Both the position numbers and the translations under genes were made by a program. The notes under the pieces are model-generated. The model had not been told where the DNA came from, did no database searches, and saw only the letters and a list, made by a program, of their open reading frames with translations. From JBOGNO01 sp050747245 (GTDB lineage: Bacteria; Acidobacteriota; Terriglobia; Acidiferrales; UBA7541), in the NCBI GenBank assembly GCA_050747245.1, contig JBOGNO010000008.1:124001-188000 (forward strand): a DNA stretch of 64,000 nt, given 5' to 3'. Position 1 is the stretch's first letter; each line of letters starts with the position of its first letter. Shown here in pieces: positions 1-8,903 of the stretch.

Positions 1-149
1 GCCGCCCTTCCGTCACGCGCTGCCAGTATTCGTGCACTCTATGGCGATTTTCTCGGAATTGAGTTTTCTTTTTGCCCATGGCGCAAACGGAGCAGCATTA
101 TAGCGAACCGCGCGAGAATTCGTGTTTCAGATCACGCGATGGCCTGCCG

Positions 150-1385
150 TTAGACTATATTTTTGTTGTTCAGCGACCCGCCGAATTGAATCTTCGCAAA
201 TCCGAATCGATCGCGCAGCCGGTCAGTAGTTCGCGCGAGCTTTTCGAGCTTCTCCCGGCGCCCGGCGTCCAGCAAGTCCATCTGCCCTGAAGGGCTGGTC
301 AGCTGGGATAGCTCCACGCCCACGAGCCGCAGTTTTGGCACGCCCGGCCACGATGCCGCGAGCAGGCTCTTCAGCGTCTCGTGGATCCGTGAGTCGAGAT
401 TTGTTGGCTCCGCGAGCGTTTTTGCGCGAGTGAGCGTGCGGAAGTCAGCGTGGCGCAGCGACAATCCTATCGTGCGCGCGTAAAGTCCCGAATCGCGTAG
501 TCGTTTGGCCGCCTTTTGGCTGAGATGGCTCAACGTCGTCTCGATGAGCGCGCGGTCGTCCGTGTCTTGCCCGAATGTATGATTGTGCGAAATAGACTTT
601 GGCTCCGCATCCACGAAAAATTCAAACGCATCCTGTCCGCGCGCCTTGCGATAGAGCGCCGTGCCCCATTGGCCGAAGGTTTCTTCAAGGTTTCCGAGCG
701 GCACACTAGCGAGCTCTCCGACCGAACGAATTCCCAGTGCCTTGAGTGCCGCCTCGGTCATCTTTCCGATGCCGGGAATTTTTCGTACTCCCAGAGGCGC
801 AAGAAATGCCTCCTCCGCGCCCGCTGGGACAAAAACGAGCCCCCGCGGCTTCGCCTGGTCCGACGCCACTTTAGCTACCAGCCGCGTTGCGGCGAGGCCC
901 CCCGAGCACGGTAGCTCGGTCTTCGCCGTAATTTCTCGCAGTAACTTGTCGGCAGCCGCGAGGGGTGGCCCGTGCATTCGCTCGGTGCCCGTCAAATCCA
1001 GATAGCCTTCATCGACGGAAGCCATCTCGACCGCCGGCGTGAACCGCGCCAAAATCTCAGCGACGCGGTCGCTCCATTGCGAATAGAGTTCGTGCCGGCA
1101 TTCCAGATACACAGCCTGCGGACACAGCCGCCCGGCGGTTCGCAGCGCCATCGCCGAATGAATTCCAAATTTTCGCGCCTCGTAGCTCGCCGAAGAGACC
1201 ACGCCGCGCTGGTCTGGCTGTCCACCGACGACCACCGGCAGTCCGCGCAATTCCGGCCGCTCGAGCAGCTCGACGGAAACGAAAAACGCGTCCATATCAA
1301 TGTGCAGAATCGTCTCGGAAGCGGCGGCAGCCGTCTTCGCTTCAGGAGGGTCGTGCTTCGCGCGAAATCGTGCCAGCTTCGGCAT
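150..1385 (-). CDS. dinB: DNA polymerase IV (Y-family translesion polymerase)
   Basis: Error-prone Y-family polymerase that copies damaged DNA. The 411-residue product has the family's palm metal ligands: D30 and D32 in IDMDAFFVSVE and D125-E126 in ASVDEGYLDLT. The fingers motif SASYEARKFGIHSAM is at about 66-80 and a helix-hairpin-helix IPGIGK at about 203-208, followed by a little-finger domain. QMDLLD near residue 373 resembles a beta-clamp binding motif. Length is slightly above the usual 350-400 because of a 24-residue N-terminal extension. The ATG at 1385 is used, though its Shine-Dalgarno is weak. It lies 63 bp downstream of prmC on the same strand and could be read from the same transcript. 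Family call is secure; regulation is not visible. Confidence 0.95.
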   Translation of the reverse strand: MPKLARFRAKHDPPEAKTAAAASETILHIDMDAFFVSVELLERPELRGLPVVVGGQPDQRGVVSSASYEARKFGIHSAMALRTAGRLCPQAVYLECRHELYSQWSDRVAEILARFTPAVEMASVDEGYLDLTGTERMHGPPLAAADKLLREITAKTELPCSGGLAATRLVAKVASDQAKPRGLVFVPAGAEEAFLAPLGVRKIPGIGKMTEAALKALGIRSVGELASVPLGNLEETFGQWGTALYRKARGQDAFEFFVDAEPKSISHNHTFGQDTDDRALIETTLSHLSQKAAKRLRDSGLYARTIGLSLRHADFRTLTRAKTLAEPTNLDSRIHETLKSLLAASWPGVPKLRLVGVELSQLTSPSGQMDLLDAGRREKLEKLARTTDRLRDRFGFAKIQFGGSLNNKNIV

Positions 1386-1448
1386 GGCAGTCTCGCGTTA
1401 CTATAACTCCAGTGGGCGAACAAAAGGCAAAAGAAGTTGCACGCGCTC

Positions 1449-2378
1449 TCAGCTTATGCGCTCGGCGGCAAGCACACGCGGAATCCCCGCGAGATCCGGC
1501 GTGACGCTCACATGCGTCCACGCGTGCGAAGCGCCGACAATTTTATCCACGGCCTCGAACGCGCCGAAGCCGAGTTCCACCACGAGCACTCCTTCCGGCG
1601 CAAGCAGTTTTTCCGCCTGGCGAATCAGCGGCGCGTAGATTTCCGTTCCGCGTTCGCCGGCGAAAAGCGCCTCGTGCGGCTCATGCTCGCGAATTTCTCG
1701 CGCAAGCGTCTCGGCCTCGCCGCGTCCGATGTAAGGCGGATTGCTCACAATCGCATCGAACGGCCCCGCGCCAGGATCTATGCCGTCCAGCAGGTTGCAC
1801 TGGATGAATTGAACGCGCTCCTTGGTGCCGTGCCGTGACGCATTTCGACAGGCCACCTCCAGCGCCGCAGCCGAAATATCGGTCGCACAGATTTTCGCCG
1901 CGGATAATTCCCGTGCCAGCGCCACGGCGATGCAGCCCGAGCCCGTGCCCACGTCCGCGATTTGCAGCGGACTCTTCCGGCGTGTCGGTCCTAAACGCTC
2001 CAGCGTCACTTCGACGACATGTTCGGTTTCGGGCCGCGGGATCAACACTGCCGGTGTCACCTCGAATTCCAGGCCCCAGAATTCTTGCTTGCCAGTGAGG
2101 TATTGAGTCGGCTCGCCCGCAATTCTCCTCGCCAGCAGATCGGTTAATTTCGCAGCGGCCGCTTGGTCGATGAGCGCTTCGGGATGCGCGTAGATCCACG
2201 TGCGGTCGCGCCCTGCGACATGCATCAACAGCAACTCGGCCGCAAGCGCGTGCGAGGGAACATTCGCGGACCTCAGCAGCGTCACCGCTTCCGCAAGAGC
2301 CTCGCGAACGCTCCGCTTATACAATCTGGTTGAAAATGATTGCTCGCTCACGTCCCGCTCACGCCTCGTCGAGTTCAT
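1449..2378 (-). CDS. prmC: Peptide chain release factor N5-glutamine methyltransferase
   Basis: Methylates the glutamine of the GGQ motif in release factors using S-adenosylmethionine. The 309-residue product shows an N-terminal helical substrate-binding region, the SAM-binding loop DVGTGSGCI at about 142-150 and the catalytic NPPY motif at 213-216 (SNPPYIGRG). Its ATG overlaps the end of prfA by 20 bp, so the two are transcribed and probably translated together; prfA-prmC is a very common bacterial pair in which enzyme and substrate are encoded side by side. A GTG at 2351 is an alternative start. Confidence 0.95.
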   Translation of the reverse strand: MNSTRRERDVSEQSFSTRLYKRSVREALAEAVTLLRSANVPSHALAAELLLMHVAGRDRTWIYAHPEALIDQAAAAKLTDLLARRIAGEPTQYLTGKQEFWGLEFEVTPAVLIPRPETEHVVEVTLERLGPTRRKSPLQIADVGTGSGCIAVALARELSAAKICATDISAAALEVACRNASRHGTKERVQFIQCNLLDGIDPGAGPFDAIVSNPPYIGRGEAETLAREIREHEPHEALFAGERGTEIYAPLIRQAEKLLAPEGVLVVELGFGAFEAVDKIVGASHAWTHVSVTPDLAGIPRVLAAERIS

Positions 2379-3450
2379 TTTTCAGCCGCTCGGCTTCGTA
2401 ATGCGTCACCAGCGCATCCACTAGCGGCGCGAGCCTTCCTTCCATCACCAGGTCGAGTTGATGTAGCGTCAGCCCGATACGGTGATCGGTCACGCGGTTC
2501 TGCGGAAAATTGTACGTGCGAATTTTTTCTGAGCGGTCGCCGGTCTTGATTTGCCCACGCCGTTCCGCGGCGATCTGCTGGTGCTGCTTTTCGCGCTCCA
2601 TCTCGTAGAGTCGCGCGCGAAGCACGCGCATAGCCTTGGCGCGGTTCTTGATCTGCGATTTTTCGTCTTGCTGCGAGACCACCAGGCCGCTCGGAATGTG
2701 GGTGATGCGCACCGCCGAATACGTCGTGTTCACCGATTGGCCGCCGGGGCCCGAAGAGCAAAACGTGTCGATGCGGATATCTTTCGCATCAATCTTGATG
2801 TCGATTTCATCCGCTTCCGGCAATACGGCTACGGTCGCCGCCGAAGTATGGATTCGCCCCTGCTGCTCCGTTCGCGGCACTCGCTGCACGCGGTGCACTC
2901 CGCTCTCGTACTTTAGTTTCGAGTACACTTTGTTCCCCGAAATTGCCGCGGTGATTTCTTTCGTTCCGCCCACGGAAGAAGCCGAGCTTTCCAACACTTC
3001 CACTTTCCAGCCCTGCGTTTCCGCGTAGCGCGAATACATCCGGAAAAGCTCCCCGGCAAAAAGCGACGCCTCATCCCCGCCCGTCCCCGCGCGGATTTCT
3101 AGAATGACGTTTTTCTCGTCGTTGGGATCCCTCGGCAAGAGGAGCATTTTTAATTCTAGCTCGACGTTTTTTTGCCGCTCTGCGAGCTGGTGTTCTTCAT
3201 CGTGCGCAAGCTGCTTCATCTCCGCGTCGCTTGTTTCCGCGATCATCTGCTTTGTCTCTTGCAATTGTTTCTCGATTTCTTTCCACTCGCGGTATTTCGC
3301 CACGACCTGGCCCATGTCGGCGTGCGACTTCGCCATTTTCTGCAGGCGCGCGGAATCGCCCAGCACGTCCGGTGAAGATAATTGCCGGCCTAGCTCCTCA
3401 TATTGAGCTTCAATCTGCTGTAACTTTTCAAATATCGTTCGCTTGCCCAT
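2359..3450 (-). CDS. prfA: Peptide chain release factor 1
   Basis: Recognises UAA and UAG stop codons and triggers release of the finished peptide. The 363-residue protein carries the GGQ peptidyl-hydrolysis motif at 236-238 (SSGPGGQSVN) and the anticodon-like PxT tripeptide as PRT at 192-194 within RVPRTEQQGRIHTS. RF2 would have SPF at that place, so this is RF1. The ATG at 3450 is chosen over an upstream TTG at 3462 because GAGG sits 8 bases before it. It overlaps prmC downstream. Length is normal for the family. Confidence 0.96.
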   Translation of the reverse strand: MGKRTIFEKLQQIEAQYEELGRQLSSPDVLGDSARLQKMAKSHADMGQVVAKYREWKEIEKQLQETKQMIAETSDAEMKQLAHDEEHQLAERQKNVELELKMLLLPRDPNDEKNVILEIRAGTGGDEASLFAGELFRMYSRYAETQGWKVEVLESSASSVGGTKEITAAISGNKVYSKLKYESGVHRVQRVPRTEQQGRIHTSAATVAVLPEADEIDIKIDAKDIRIDTFCSSGPGGQSVNTTYSAVRITHIPSGLVVSQQDEKSQIKNRAKAMRVLRARLYEMEREKQHQQIAAERRGQIKTGDRSEKIRTYNFPQNRVTDHRIGLTLHQLDLVMEGRLAPLVDALVTHYEAERLKNELDEA

Positions 3451-3666
3451 GTGATGCCTCAAATGAAAGAAAGTAAATGGAGACGAGAGGACGCTTCGAG
3501 TTCAAGGGCGCCGATGGCGCTCGGAGGGGCAGCTAATAGAAGGAGGCAAACATCTCAATCAAGCCTGCAAATATGATAATGCGATTTTCCGTGGAAGTCA
3601 AAAAACCTCGCGTTGCCCCTCCGCGACAGCCTGTAATAGCATATCGCTGAGATCTCAAGCCCCCCA

Positions 3667-4773
3667 ATGACTACCGCCGAAACTTCAGCTTCGCCAGCGG
3701 TCTCGTCCGCAGAAGATTCTGCGCCGCTTTGGAATTTCTGGTATCCCGCGATGCGCTCCGGTCCGCTCCACGCGCGCAAACTTTATCCCGCGATGCTTCT
3801 CGGAGTTCCCCTCGTGCTTGGTCGCGACGCGCGCGGCCGGGCCTTTGCGCTCCGCGACAATTGTCCGCATCGCGCTATGCCGCTCTCCTTTGGCCGTTTC
3901 GACGGCTCGCAAATCCAGTGCATCTATCACGGGTGGAAATTTGAGGCCTGCTCCGGCCAGTGTCGCGAAATTCCCTCGCTCGCGGCCGATGCCGGCATCA
4001 GAGTCGATCGCATTTTCGTCGAATCATTCGTCTGCGAGGAGCGCGACGGCTATGTCTGGGTTTTTCTCCGCGATGCCCAGCGAGCTCGCGTCTCGCCGGA
4101 AACTCTGCCGCCCGTCCCTGAACTTCCTGTTTTCGGTTCGCGCTATCGCACTTTTTTTCATTCCGTAGAATTTTCCTCGGATTTCGATCAGGGAGTTCTC
4201 GGCCTGCTCGATCCCGCCCACGGCCCTTACGTACATCAATCCTGGTTCTGGCGTTCCAGCGGCCGCCAGCGCGAAAAAGAAAAATCCTTCGACCCCCTTC
4301 CGCTGGGCTTCCGCATGCGCGCCCATGCGCCTTCTTCCAATTCCGCCGCCTACAAAATCCTCGGGGCTTCGGGCGAGCGCACCACCACGATTGATTTCGT
4401 TCTCCCCGGAATTCGCGTGGAGATCATTCGGGCCGGGAAAAAATTCTTCACGAATCGCACCATGGTCACGCCGATTCGCGCGGACCTGTGCCGCCTCGAT
4501 TTCTCTGCCGCGTGGAATTTTTTTCCGTGGTTTCCGTTGACGCCGGCAATTTTCGGTTGGTTCGCTCGGCGTTTTATTGCGCAAGATCAAGGCAATTTTG
4601 AAAAGCAATCCATCGGCCTGCGCCATGATCCGAAGATGATGCTTGTCGGCGACGCCGATCGCCAGGCCCGCTGGTTTTTCGCGTTGAAAGATGCCTGGCG
4701 CGATTCGCTGCGCACCGGCGCGCCTCTGAAGCATCCGCTTACCGCCCCGGTGACGCTCCGCTGGCGTTCGTAG
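3667..4773 (+). CDS. Rieske [2Fe-2S] ring-hydroxylating oxygenase, alpha-type subunit
   Basis: Probable terminal oxygenase of the Rieske non-heme iron family. The Rieske cluster motif is intact: C66-x-H68 (NCPHRAMPLS) and C85-xx-H88 (QCIYHGW). Further on, LLDPAHGPYVHQSW near 180-195 has the D-x2-H-x4-H spacing that supplies mononuclear iron ligands. The 368-residue length fits the VanA / PobA-like group. The substrate cannot be read from sequence. No reductase or ferredoxin gene is adjacent, so electrons would have to come from elsewhere. It is on the opposite strand to all neighbours and its last 35 bp overlap the 3' end of the convergent membrane-protein gene. No clear ribosome-binding site precedes the ATG. 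Confidence 0.85.
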   Translation: MTTAETSASPAVSSAEDSAPLWNFWYPAMRSGPLHARKLYPAMLLGVPLVLGRDARGRAFALRDNCPHRAMPLSFGRFDGSQIQCIYHGWKFEACSGQCREIPSLAADAGIRVDRIFVESFVCEERDGYVWVFLRDAQRARVSPETLPPVPELPVFGSRYRTFFHSVEFSSDFDQGVLGLLDPAHGPYVHQSWFWRSSGRQREKEKSFDPLPLGFRMRAHAPSSNSAAYKILGASGERTTTIDFVLPGIRVEIIRAGKKFFTNRTMVTPIRADLCRLDFSAAWNFFPWFPLTPAIFGWFARRFIAQDQGNFEKQSIGLRHDPKMMLVGDADRQARWFFALKDAWRDSLRTGAPLKHPLTAPVTLRWRS

Positions 4774-5236
4774 CCATCCCAAACGCGCGATGCACGCGGA
4801 AGAGCACCCACGCTGTCGCCGCGCCTGCCGGAATTGCCAGCCACCATCCCGCGCTCAGCACCACTGCTGGCCCGCGCGTGAAGAACGCTAGCAGCCCTTT
4901 CGGCTCTCGATCATGCATCGCACCGTTCCGGTAAATTGCGCCGAGAAGAAAAATAACTACGGGCGCGATCGCCGCTCCTGCCGTCACCCACTGCCAGGTT
5001 TTTTCCAACCGCGCTGCGCGCGCCATTCTTCGCAGCAGGAATCCGCCCGCGAGCGAGCTTCCCGCTCCCCAGATCAACCCGTAAAACGAAAAGAACAGCA
5101 GCCCGAACGCGCTGTGCATCGAAGCGATCCCGGGCGTCGCTCCCTGCAAGTCACGCGTCCACACTGCCGCGCTCATGAAGAAGCATCCGCAAATCCACGC
5201 CGCCAGGTAATACGCCAGGCTTCCTCGCCGCGTCAT
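4739..5236 (-). CDS. Small integral membrane protein, function unknown
   Basis: A 165-residue protein with about four hydrophobic segments: near the N-terminus (LAYYLAAWICGCFFMSAAVW), FGLLFFSFYGLIWGAGSSLA, VTAGAAIAPVVIFLLGAIY and a last one before a short basic tail. No family is recognised. The start is fixed by an ATGA overlap with the stop codon of the ThyX gene (ATG 5236-5234, TGA 5235-5233), a typical sign of translational coupling. The open frame extends far upstream, but only as antisense or out-of-frame reading of thyX. The 3' end overlaps the Rieske gene. Confidence 0.7.
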   Translation of the reverse strand: MTRRGSLAYYLAAWICGCFFMSAAVWTRDLQGATPGIASMHSAFGLLFFSFYGLIWGAGSSLAGGFLLRRMARAARLEKTWQWVTAGAAIAPVVIFLLGAIYRNGAMHDREPKGLLAFFTRGPAVVLSAGWWLAIPAGAATAWVLFRVHRAFGMATNASGASPGR

Positions 5237-6819
5237 ATTCGCCGCTGGATGTTGGGGAAATCGGCCCACACCTTGACGCCGCAGAAATGCGATCCTTCCG
5301 TGCAAATCGGCGTCGAGATTCCCGCGCGCAGATGGCACGGCGGGCCGATGTATCGCGCGAGTTCCGGGAAAATATTCCGCACCTCTTCCACTTCTTCCAT
5401 CGAAGCCTGATAGATTTCTTCCTGTGCATTGAAGCACGTGCGCATCGTCCACTTGTGCAGAAGGTGAAGTAGCGACCCCGATTCCACAAGGCGTATCGCC
5501 TTCGCGTTCGGCAGCACGTACAGCGCGTATTCCACCGGCACGCCGCGCCCTAGAAGCGCGTTTTTCGCCGCCCACGCTTCTTCCATCGCGCGTTTGTAAA
5601 TTTCGCGCGCCGCCGCGTTCTCCCGGATCAGCATGGGCGTGATGAAGTCCGGCTGCCGCGTGTCCGCCAGCGTCAGCAGCGGCCGCGACCCGGGGGCCAT
5701 GCGGTGCCGCTGGTCCTGGCTGTCAGCGGTGTGACTGATTTTTTTTGCGAACGTAAAATGCGCGTGTTCAAGCGCCCTCATCATCGGCGCGTGCACGCCC
5801 ACGTTGAGCGTCTCGCGCCGGTACGCGTTCCGCGCCGGGTTGAGCACGCGGTCAATCGCTTCCGCGTCATCGCATTCCGCGTACGAAAGCCCCGCTACGG
5901 CGCGATACGCCCGCGCGATACCCTCCGGAGCGCGCGGCGAATAATCCACCAGCTTGGAAGTTTTTCCCGCGAGCGTCGCGTCGAATTCACCGGCGAACGC
6001 TTCGCCGTCTCCGCGCGGCGCGCAAAATTCCGGAATTTCTTCCATCGGTTCGGTCGCGAACCGGTCGAAGAATCCCGCGTCCACTTCCCGCACGCGCGCG
6101 ACCATCTCGCCCACCACGGCTCGCGCCTCCGCCGGAGTGTCGCAGGCTCCGCACATCCGCCACAGTCGGTGCAGCACGATCCCCGAAATCGTGTGCACCA
6201 TCGTCGTGAACGCCGCGACCGGCAGCGCGTATCGCGCCACTTCAATCGCGCGTTTTTCCGCCTGTCGCGCTACTTTCTGCGCGCGTTTGGGATGCGACAT
6301 CGTTCCCACGTGCCAGATATCGCCCAGGATTTCCCGCGCTCCGGGCTCGAGCACTTTCGCCAACTCGCGATAGGCGTCCCAGCTTCGCGCGATTGCTCGT
6401 TCGTAGATCGCCCGCTCCTCCGCGCCGAAATGTTCGCTCTCTGGAGGCACAAACGCCTGCGCCCGGTCGAGCCGCACGTACCTCTGGCTCTGCTGCTCGG
6501 AATTGTAAAAAGGATGCGCGTGCAGGAACGACCACACGAATTGCCGGCTCACGTTTTCAAGGCCGAATTCAAAATGCGCGTGCTGGTAGACGGTGTGGTG
6601 TCCGCCAAAAAAAGTCGCCGCGCCGATATTGACGCGCTGCTTTTCCGTCACCTCGTCGGGCGCGATGATGCGCGGCGAATAGCACGTCCGCGCCGCGGCA
6701 ATCGCCGAATCGTAGGGATGTGCGAACGAATTTCGCAGTGTCACGCGCGGCGCCGCGGTCTCGACCAGCGGTTCAGAGGGCGCGGAGGGTTTCGTGGCCA
6801 TCGGCCGAGCATTGTACAA
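5233..6819 (-). CDS. thyX: Double-length flavin-dependent thymidylate synthase-like protein
   Basis: ThyX makes dTMP from dUMP with FAD and methylene-tetrahydrofolate. Usual ThyX proteins are about 220-270 residues and act as tetramers; this one has 528 and appears to hold two ThyX-like halves. The first half (about 75-115) has EFGLENVSRQFVWSF followed by HAHPFYNSEQQSQRY, which matches the latter part of the signature RHRxxSxNExSxRY but lacks RHR. The second half (about 350-380) has EHAHFTFAKKISHTADSQ followed by QRHRMAPGSRP, which keeps RHR but lacks NExSxR. Long ThyX-like proteins of this kind are known in several soil phyla. The start could be the ATG at 6819 or at 6801; neither has a clear Shine-Dalgarno. 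It is coupled to the membrane-protein gene by an ATGA overlap. Confidence 0.85.
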   Translation of the reverse strand: MYNARPMATKPSAPSEPLVETAAPRVTLRNSFAHPYDSAIAAARTCYSPRIIAPDEVTEKQRVNIGAATFFGGHHTVYQHAHFEFGLENVSRQFVWSFLHAHPFYNSEQQSQRYVRLDRAQAFVPPESEHFGAEERAIYERAIARSWDAYRELAKVLEPGAREILGDIWHVGTMSHPKRAQKVARQAEKRAIEVARYALPVAAFTTMVHTISGIVLHRLWRMCGACDTPAEARAVVGEMVARVREVDAGFFDRFATEPMEEIPEFCAPRGDGEAFAGEFDATLAGKTSKLVDYSPRAPEGIARAYRAVAGLSYAECDDAEAIDRVLNPARNAYRRETLNVGVHAPMMRALEHAHFTFAKKISHTADSQDQRHRMAPGSRPLLTLADTRQPDFITPMLIRENAAAREIYKRAMEEAWAAKNALLGRGVPVEYALYVLPNAKAIRLVESGSLLHLLHKWTMRTCFNAQEEIYQASMEEVEEVRNIFPELARYIGPPCHLRAGISTPICTEGSHFCGVKVWADFPNIQRRI

Positions 6820-6923
6820 CGCTTCGCGCCCGCCTTTCGCCCCTCCGCGTCAGGGAACTGCGCGGCGCGAGGCGTGCTCCCACGCGCAAATCTGTTTTTG
6901 GGTTGTCGTTTGGAGGAAAACCG

Positions 6924-7142
6924 CTACTTCTTGGCAGCCTGGTTTGCGTATTTCTTATTGAACCGCTCCACGCGCCCCGCCGTATCGATCAGCTTCTGTT
7001 TGCCGGTAAAAAACGGATGGCACTGCGAGCAGATTTCCACGCGCACCAGATTGCCTTTGGCCGTGGACCGCGTCTTGAACGTGCTCCCGCACGCGCAGTG
7101 CACGGTCACTTCGTGGTAGTCCGGATGAATTCCCGCCTTCAT
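6924..7142 (-). CDS. rpmE: 50S ribosomal protein L31
   Basis: Small protein of the large ribosomal subunit. The 72-residue product begins MKAGIHPDYHEVTVHCACG and has the zinc-ribbon cysteines of the 'C-plus' type: two in HCACG and two in ICSQCHPFF. The ATG at 7142 is chosen because AGGGGAA stands just before it; the frame remains open upstream but carries no L31 similarity. rpmE upstream of prfA and prmC is a common bacterial order, here separated by thyX and the Rieske gene. Confidence 0.95.
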   Translation of the reverse strand: MKAGIHPDYHEVTVHCACGSTFKTRSTAKGNLVRVEICSQCHPFFTGKQKLIDTAGRVERFNKKYANQAAKK

Positions 7143-7504
7143 TATGTTTCCCCTTTTGCCGGCCGGTCTGCGCGGCATTCGCCGCGGAAACACTGAGGCC
7201 CATGCCGTGTCGCTTGGCCAGCGCTGATTCCCCATCATACGTGAGTTGTCAACCCCTGCCAATCGCCGCGCAGATATGGTAGTGGGCCAATTTGAAATGG
7301 GGCTGATACCCGTTGCCGGGTTGCTACACCGGAATCGAACGCCTTGCCCGGCTCGTCGGCACTATTCGGTCATGTGCACGGGAGGGCCCAGCCCCGAGGC
7401 CCCAAGATAATATATCAGATTGCCAATCTGAAATTGTGTAGCTTCAAGGGCATCGCTTCTCAAACTGGCCCACTCCCGCAAATTCAGGCTCAGGTTGGAG
7501 CATT
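7143..7504. other. Intergenic region with nested inverted repeats
   Basis: This 362-bp gap between the divergent rpmE and PilZ genes holds the rpmE promoter region and nested inverted repeats described separately. No protein-coding frame with recognisable similarity was seen. Confidence 0.6.
7281..7474 (+). ncRNA. Candidate structured RNA leader upstream of a PilZ gene
   Basis: Four nested or adjacent stems can be drawn: an outer pair AGTGGGCCAATTTG (7281-7294) with CAAACTGGCCCACT (7461-7474); GGGGCTG (7299-7305) with CAGCCCC (7389-7395); CCCGT (7309-7313) with ACGGG (7378-7382); and GCCGGG (7315-7320) with CCCGGC (7347-7352). A small hairpin CAGATT/AATCTG lies at 7416-7430. The outer arm ends about 30 bases before the PilZ start, so on the plus strand this would be a 5' leader. 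It does not match the GEMM c-di-GMP riboswitch, SRP RNA or tmRNA signatures as I know them. Strand and function are inference. Confidence 0.35.
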
Positions 7505-7885
7505 GTGCACGTCGCGGCAAATATACCCAGTGGAGAGAATCAGCCTCGGTACAATTTCCTCATCGTGGAAACCGCGGCCAAGGAACGGCGCTACCCGCGC
7601 ATGGGCTTGCCCAAAGGCATGATGGTTGCCTGGCGCTGGAGCCAGGGCCGCTCCGTCTCGCGCGTCTCCACCATCGGTTTGGGCGGCCTGTTCATCTCCA
7701 CGCGCCACCCTCCGCCTGTAGGTGAAATCATCAAGCTCATTTTCGAGGTCCCCGGCGGAGAGGTCCGCGCACGCGCCATCGTCCGCGATTCTGAGCCGGG
7801 AAAGGGCCTGGGCGTCATGTTCGTCTCCATGACCACCGAAGCCCGCGCCCGCCTCCGCGAACTCATGAAGCGCCTCACCCGCTAG
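7505..7885 (+). CDS. PilZ-domain protein
   Basis: A 126-residue protein with one PilZ-like domain, a fold that usually binds cyclic di-GMP. The N-terminal RRYPRMGLPKG resembles the RxxxR half of the binding site. The second half, normally [DN]xSxxG, is degenerate (VSTIGLGGLFIS), so ligand binding is uncertain. Strand pattern and the closing GLGVMFVSM fit PilZ. The start is a GTG with GGAG four bases before it; a shorter start within the frame is possible. It stands alone behind the candidate structured leader. Confidence 0.7.
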   Translation: MHVAANIPSGENQPRYNFLIVETAAKERRYPRMGLPKGMMVAWRWSQGRSVSRVSTIGLGGLFISTRHPPPVGEIIKLIFEVPGGEVRARAIVRDSEPGKGLGVMFVSMTTEARARLRELMKRLTR

Positions 7886-8048
7886 CCCCCACTCATCCGA
7901 AACCTGTGACGCAGCAACGCTTGCCGCCCGTTGCAATCCATTCCCCGCCTTCGCGGGCGAAAGATCTGTGAAAGAAACTCTTCAGCCTCAGAATTACCTC
8001 GCAGTCCTCTGTGTTCTCAGTGCCTCTGTGGCAAACGACAACTCCCGC

Positions 8049-8903
8049 TCAAAATGGAAACCGCACTGTAAAAATCCCGTTGTGATTGTTATTATGAAAA
8101 TGCGTCGTCGCGATTTGGAATCCCCCGCCAAACGTCAGCCCCAGCCGTCCCACCAGGTGAATCCTTCCAATCACCATCCCCGGCGTCACGAACGTCTGCT
8201 TTCTCCCGTCATTCTTTCCATCTTGAAAGAAAGATGAATTCAGTTCCACTTCCGGCCAGAGCTTTCGAAAAACGTGATATTGAAACGCGTTGTTCCACAC
8301 AATCGTTCTTCCGATCAAATTCGTATCGCCCGTAGGTAGCGCCACTCCGAGCGTTCCCTGTGCGTCGAAATGCCCGAATCCTTTCCCGTAAGCGATCGTG
8401 GGAGTGACAATGGCGTCCTTCGCTCCGTTCGTCCCCGATCCTGTCGGTATGCTCGCGCCCAGGAACGCCGTCAGGATGTAATTTCCGTGCTGCTCGTTGC
8501 CCTGAAATATCCGGTACTTCATCAGGAACGAAAAATCCCCGAAACCGTCTTTCACAGCCGGATTGTTATGTTCGATGTACGCGGGCGTGCTGAGGATCAG
8601 CTCTACGCGCCGAAAGGGAATCAATTCCACGCCTTTGCCGCCGTCGAAATTGTTGGTGGTCACGCCCTTGCTGTTTGTCTGCCAGAACTGGTCGTAGCGG
8701 TACTCTTCCTCGAGCCGGGGCGTCACCGTCACCAATGGCGTGATCCAGTGCGGTTGTTCCGCCTGTGTCTTGTTCACGCGCGCGAACCAGTCCGCCCAGT
8801 AACCCCCGCCGCTCCCGCTCGCCGTGTCCTGCCCATACGCTGCACCCGCTGCGAGCAGAAAGGCCGTCGCCGCAGCCGCCACGCACATCCATCCCCCCCT
8901 CAT
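8049..8903 (-). CDS. Outer-membrane beta-barrel protein (MetA / transporter-like)
   Basis: A 284-residue secreted protein. A signal peptide is plain (MRGGWMCVAAAATAFLLAAG, cleavage near AYGQ), followed by alternating polar and aromatic strands typical of barrels, and the chain ends in phenylalanine (VRFPF), the usual outer-membrane insertion signal. The architecture resembles barrels of the 'MetA-pathway of phenol degradation' type, which are often annotated as putative transporters; the substrate is unknown. The ATG at 8903 is preferred over the longer frame because AGAGGAG precedes it at good spacing and it begins the signal peptide. It stands alone. Confidence 0.75.
   Translation of the reverse strand: MRGGWMCVAAAATAFLLAAGAAYGQDTASGSGGGYWADWFARVNKTQAEQPHWITPLVTVTPRLEEEYRYDQFWQTNSKGVTTNNFDGGKGVELIPFRRVELILSTPAYIEHNNPAVKDGFGDFSFLMKYRIFQGNEQHGNYILTAFLGASIPTGSGTNGAKDAIVTPTIAYGKGFGHFDAQGTLGVALPTGDTNLIGRTIVWNNAFQYHVFRKLWPEVELNSSFFQDGKNDGRKQTFVTPGMVIGRIHLVGRLGLTFGGGFQIATTHFHNNNHNGIFTVRFPF

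Noticed and set aside
5704..7119. A 471-residue plus-strand open frame.
   Set aside because: Antisense to thyX and rpmE; arginine- and histidine-rich composition of a shadow frame.
7326..7345. GTTCGATTCC on the minus strand resembles a tRNA or tmRNA T-loop.
   Set aside because: No acceptor, D- or anticodon arm can be drawn around it, and the flanking stem does not pair as a T-stem.
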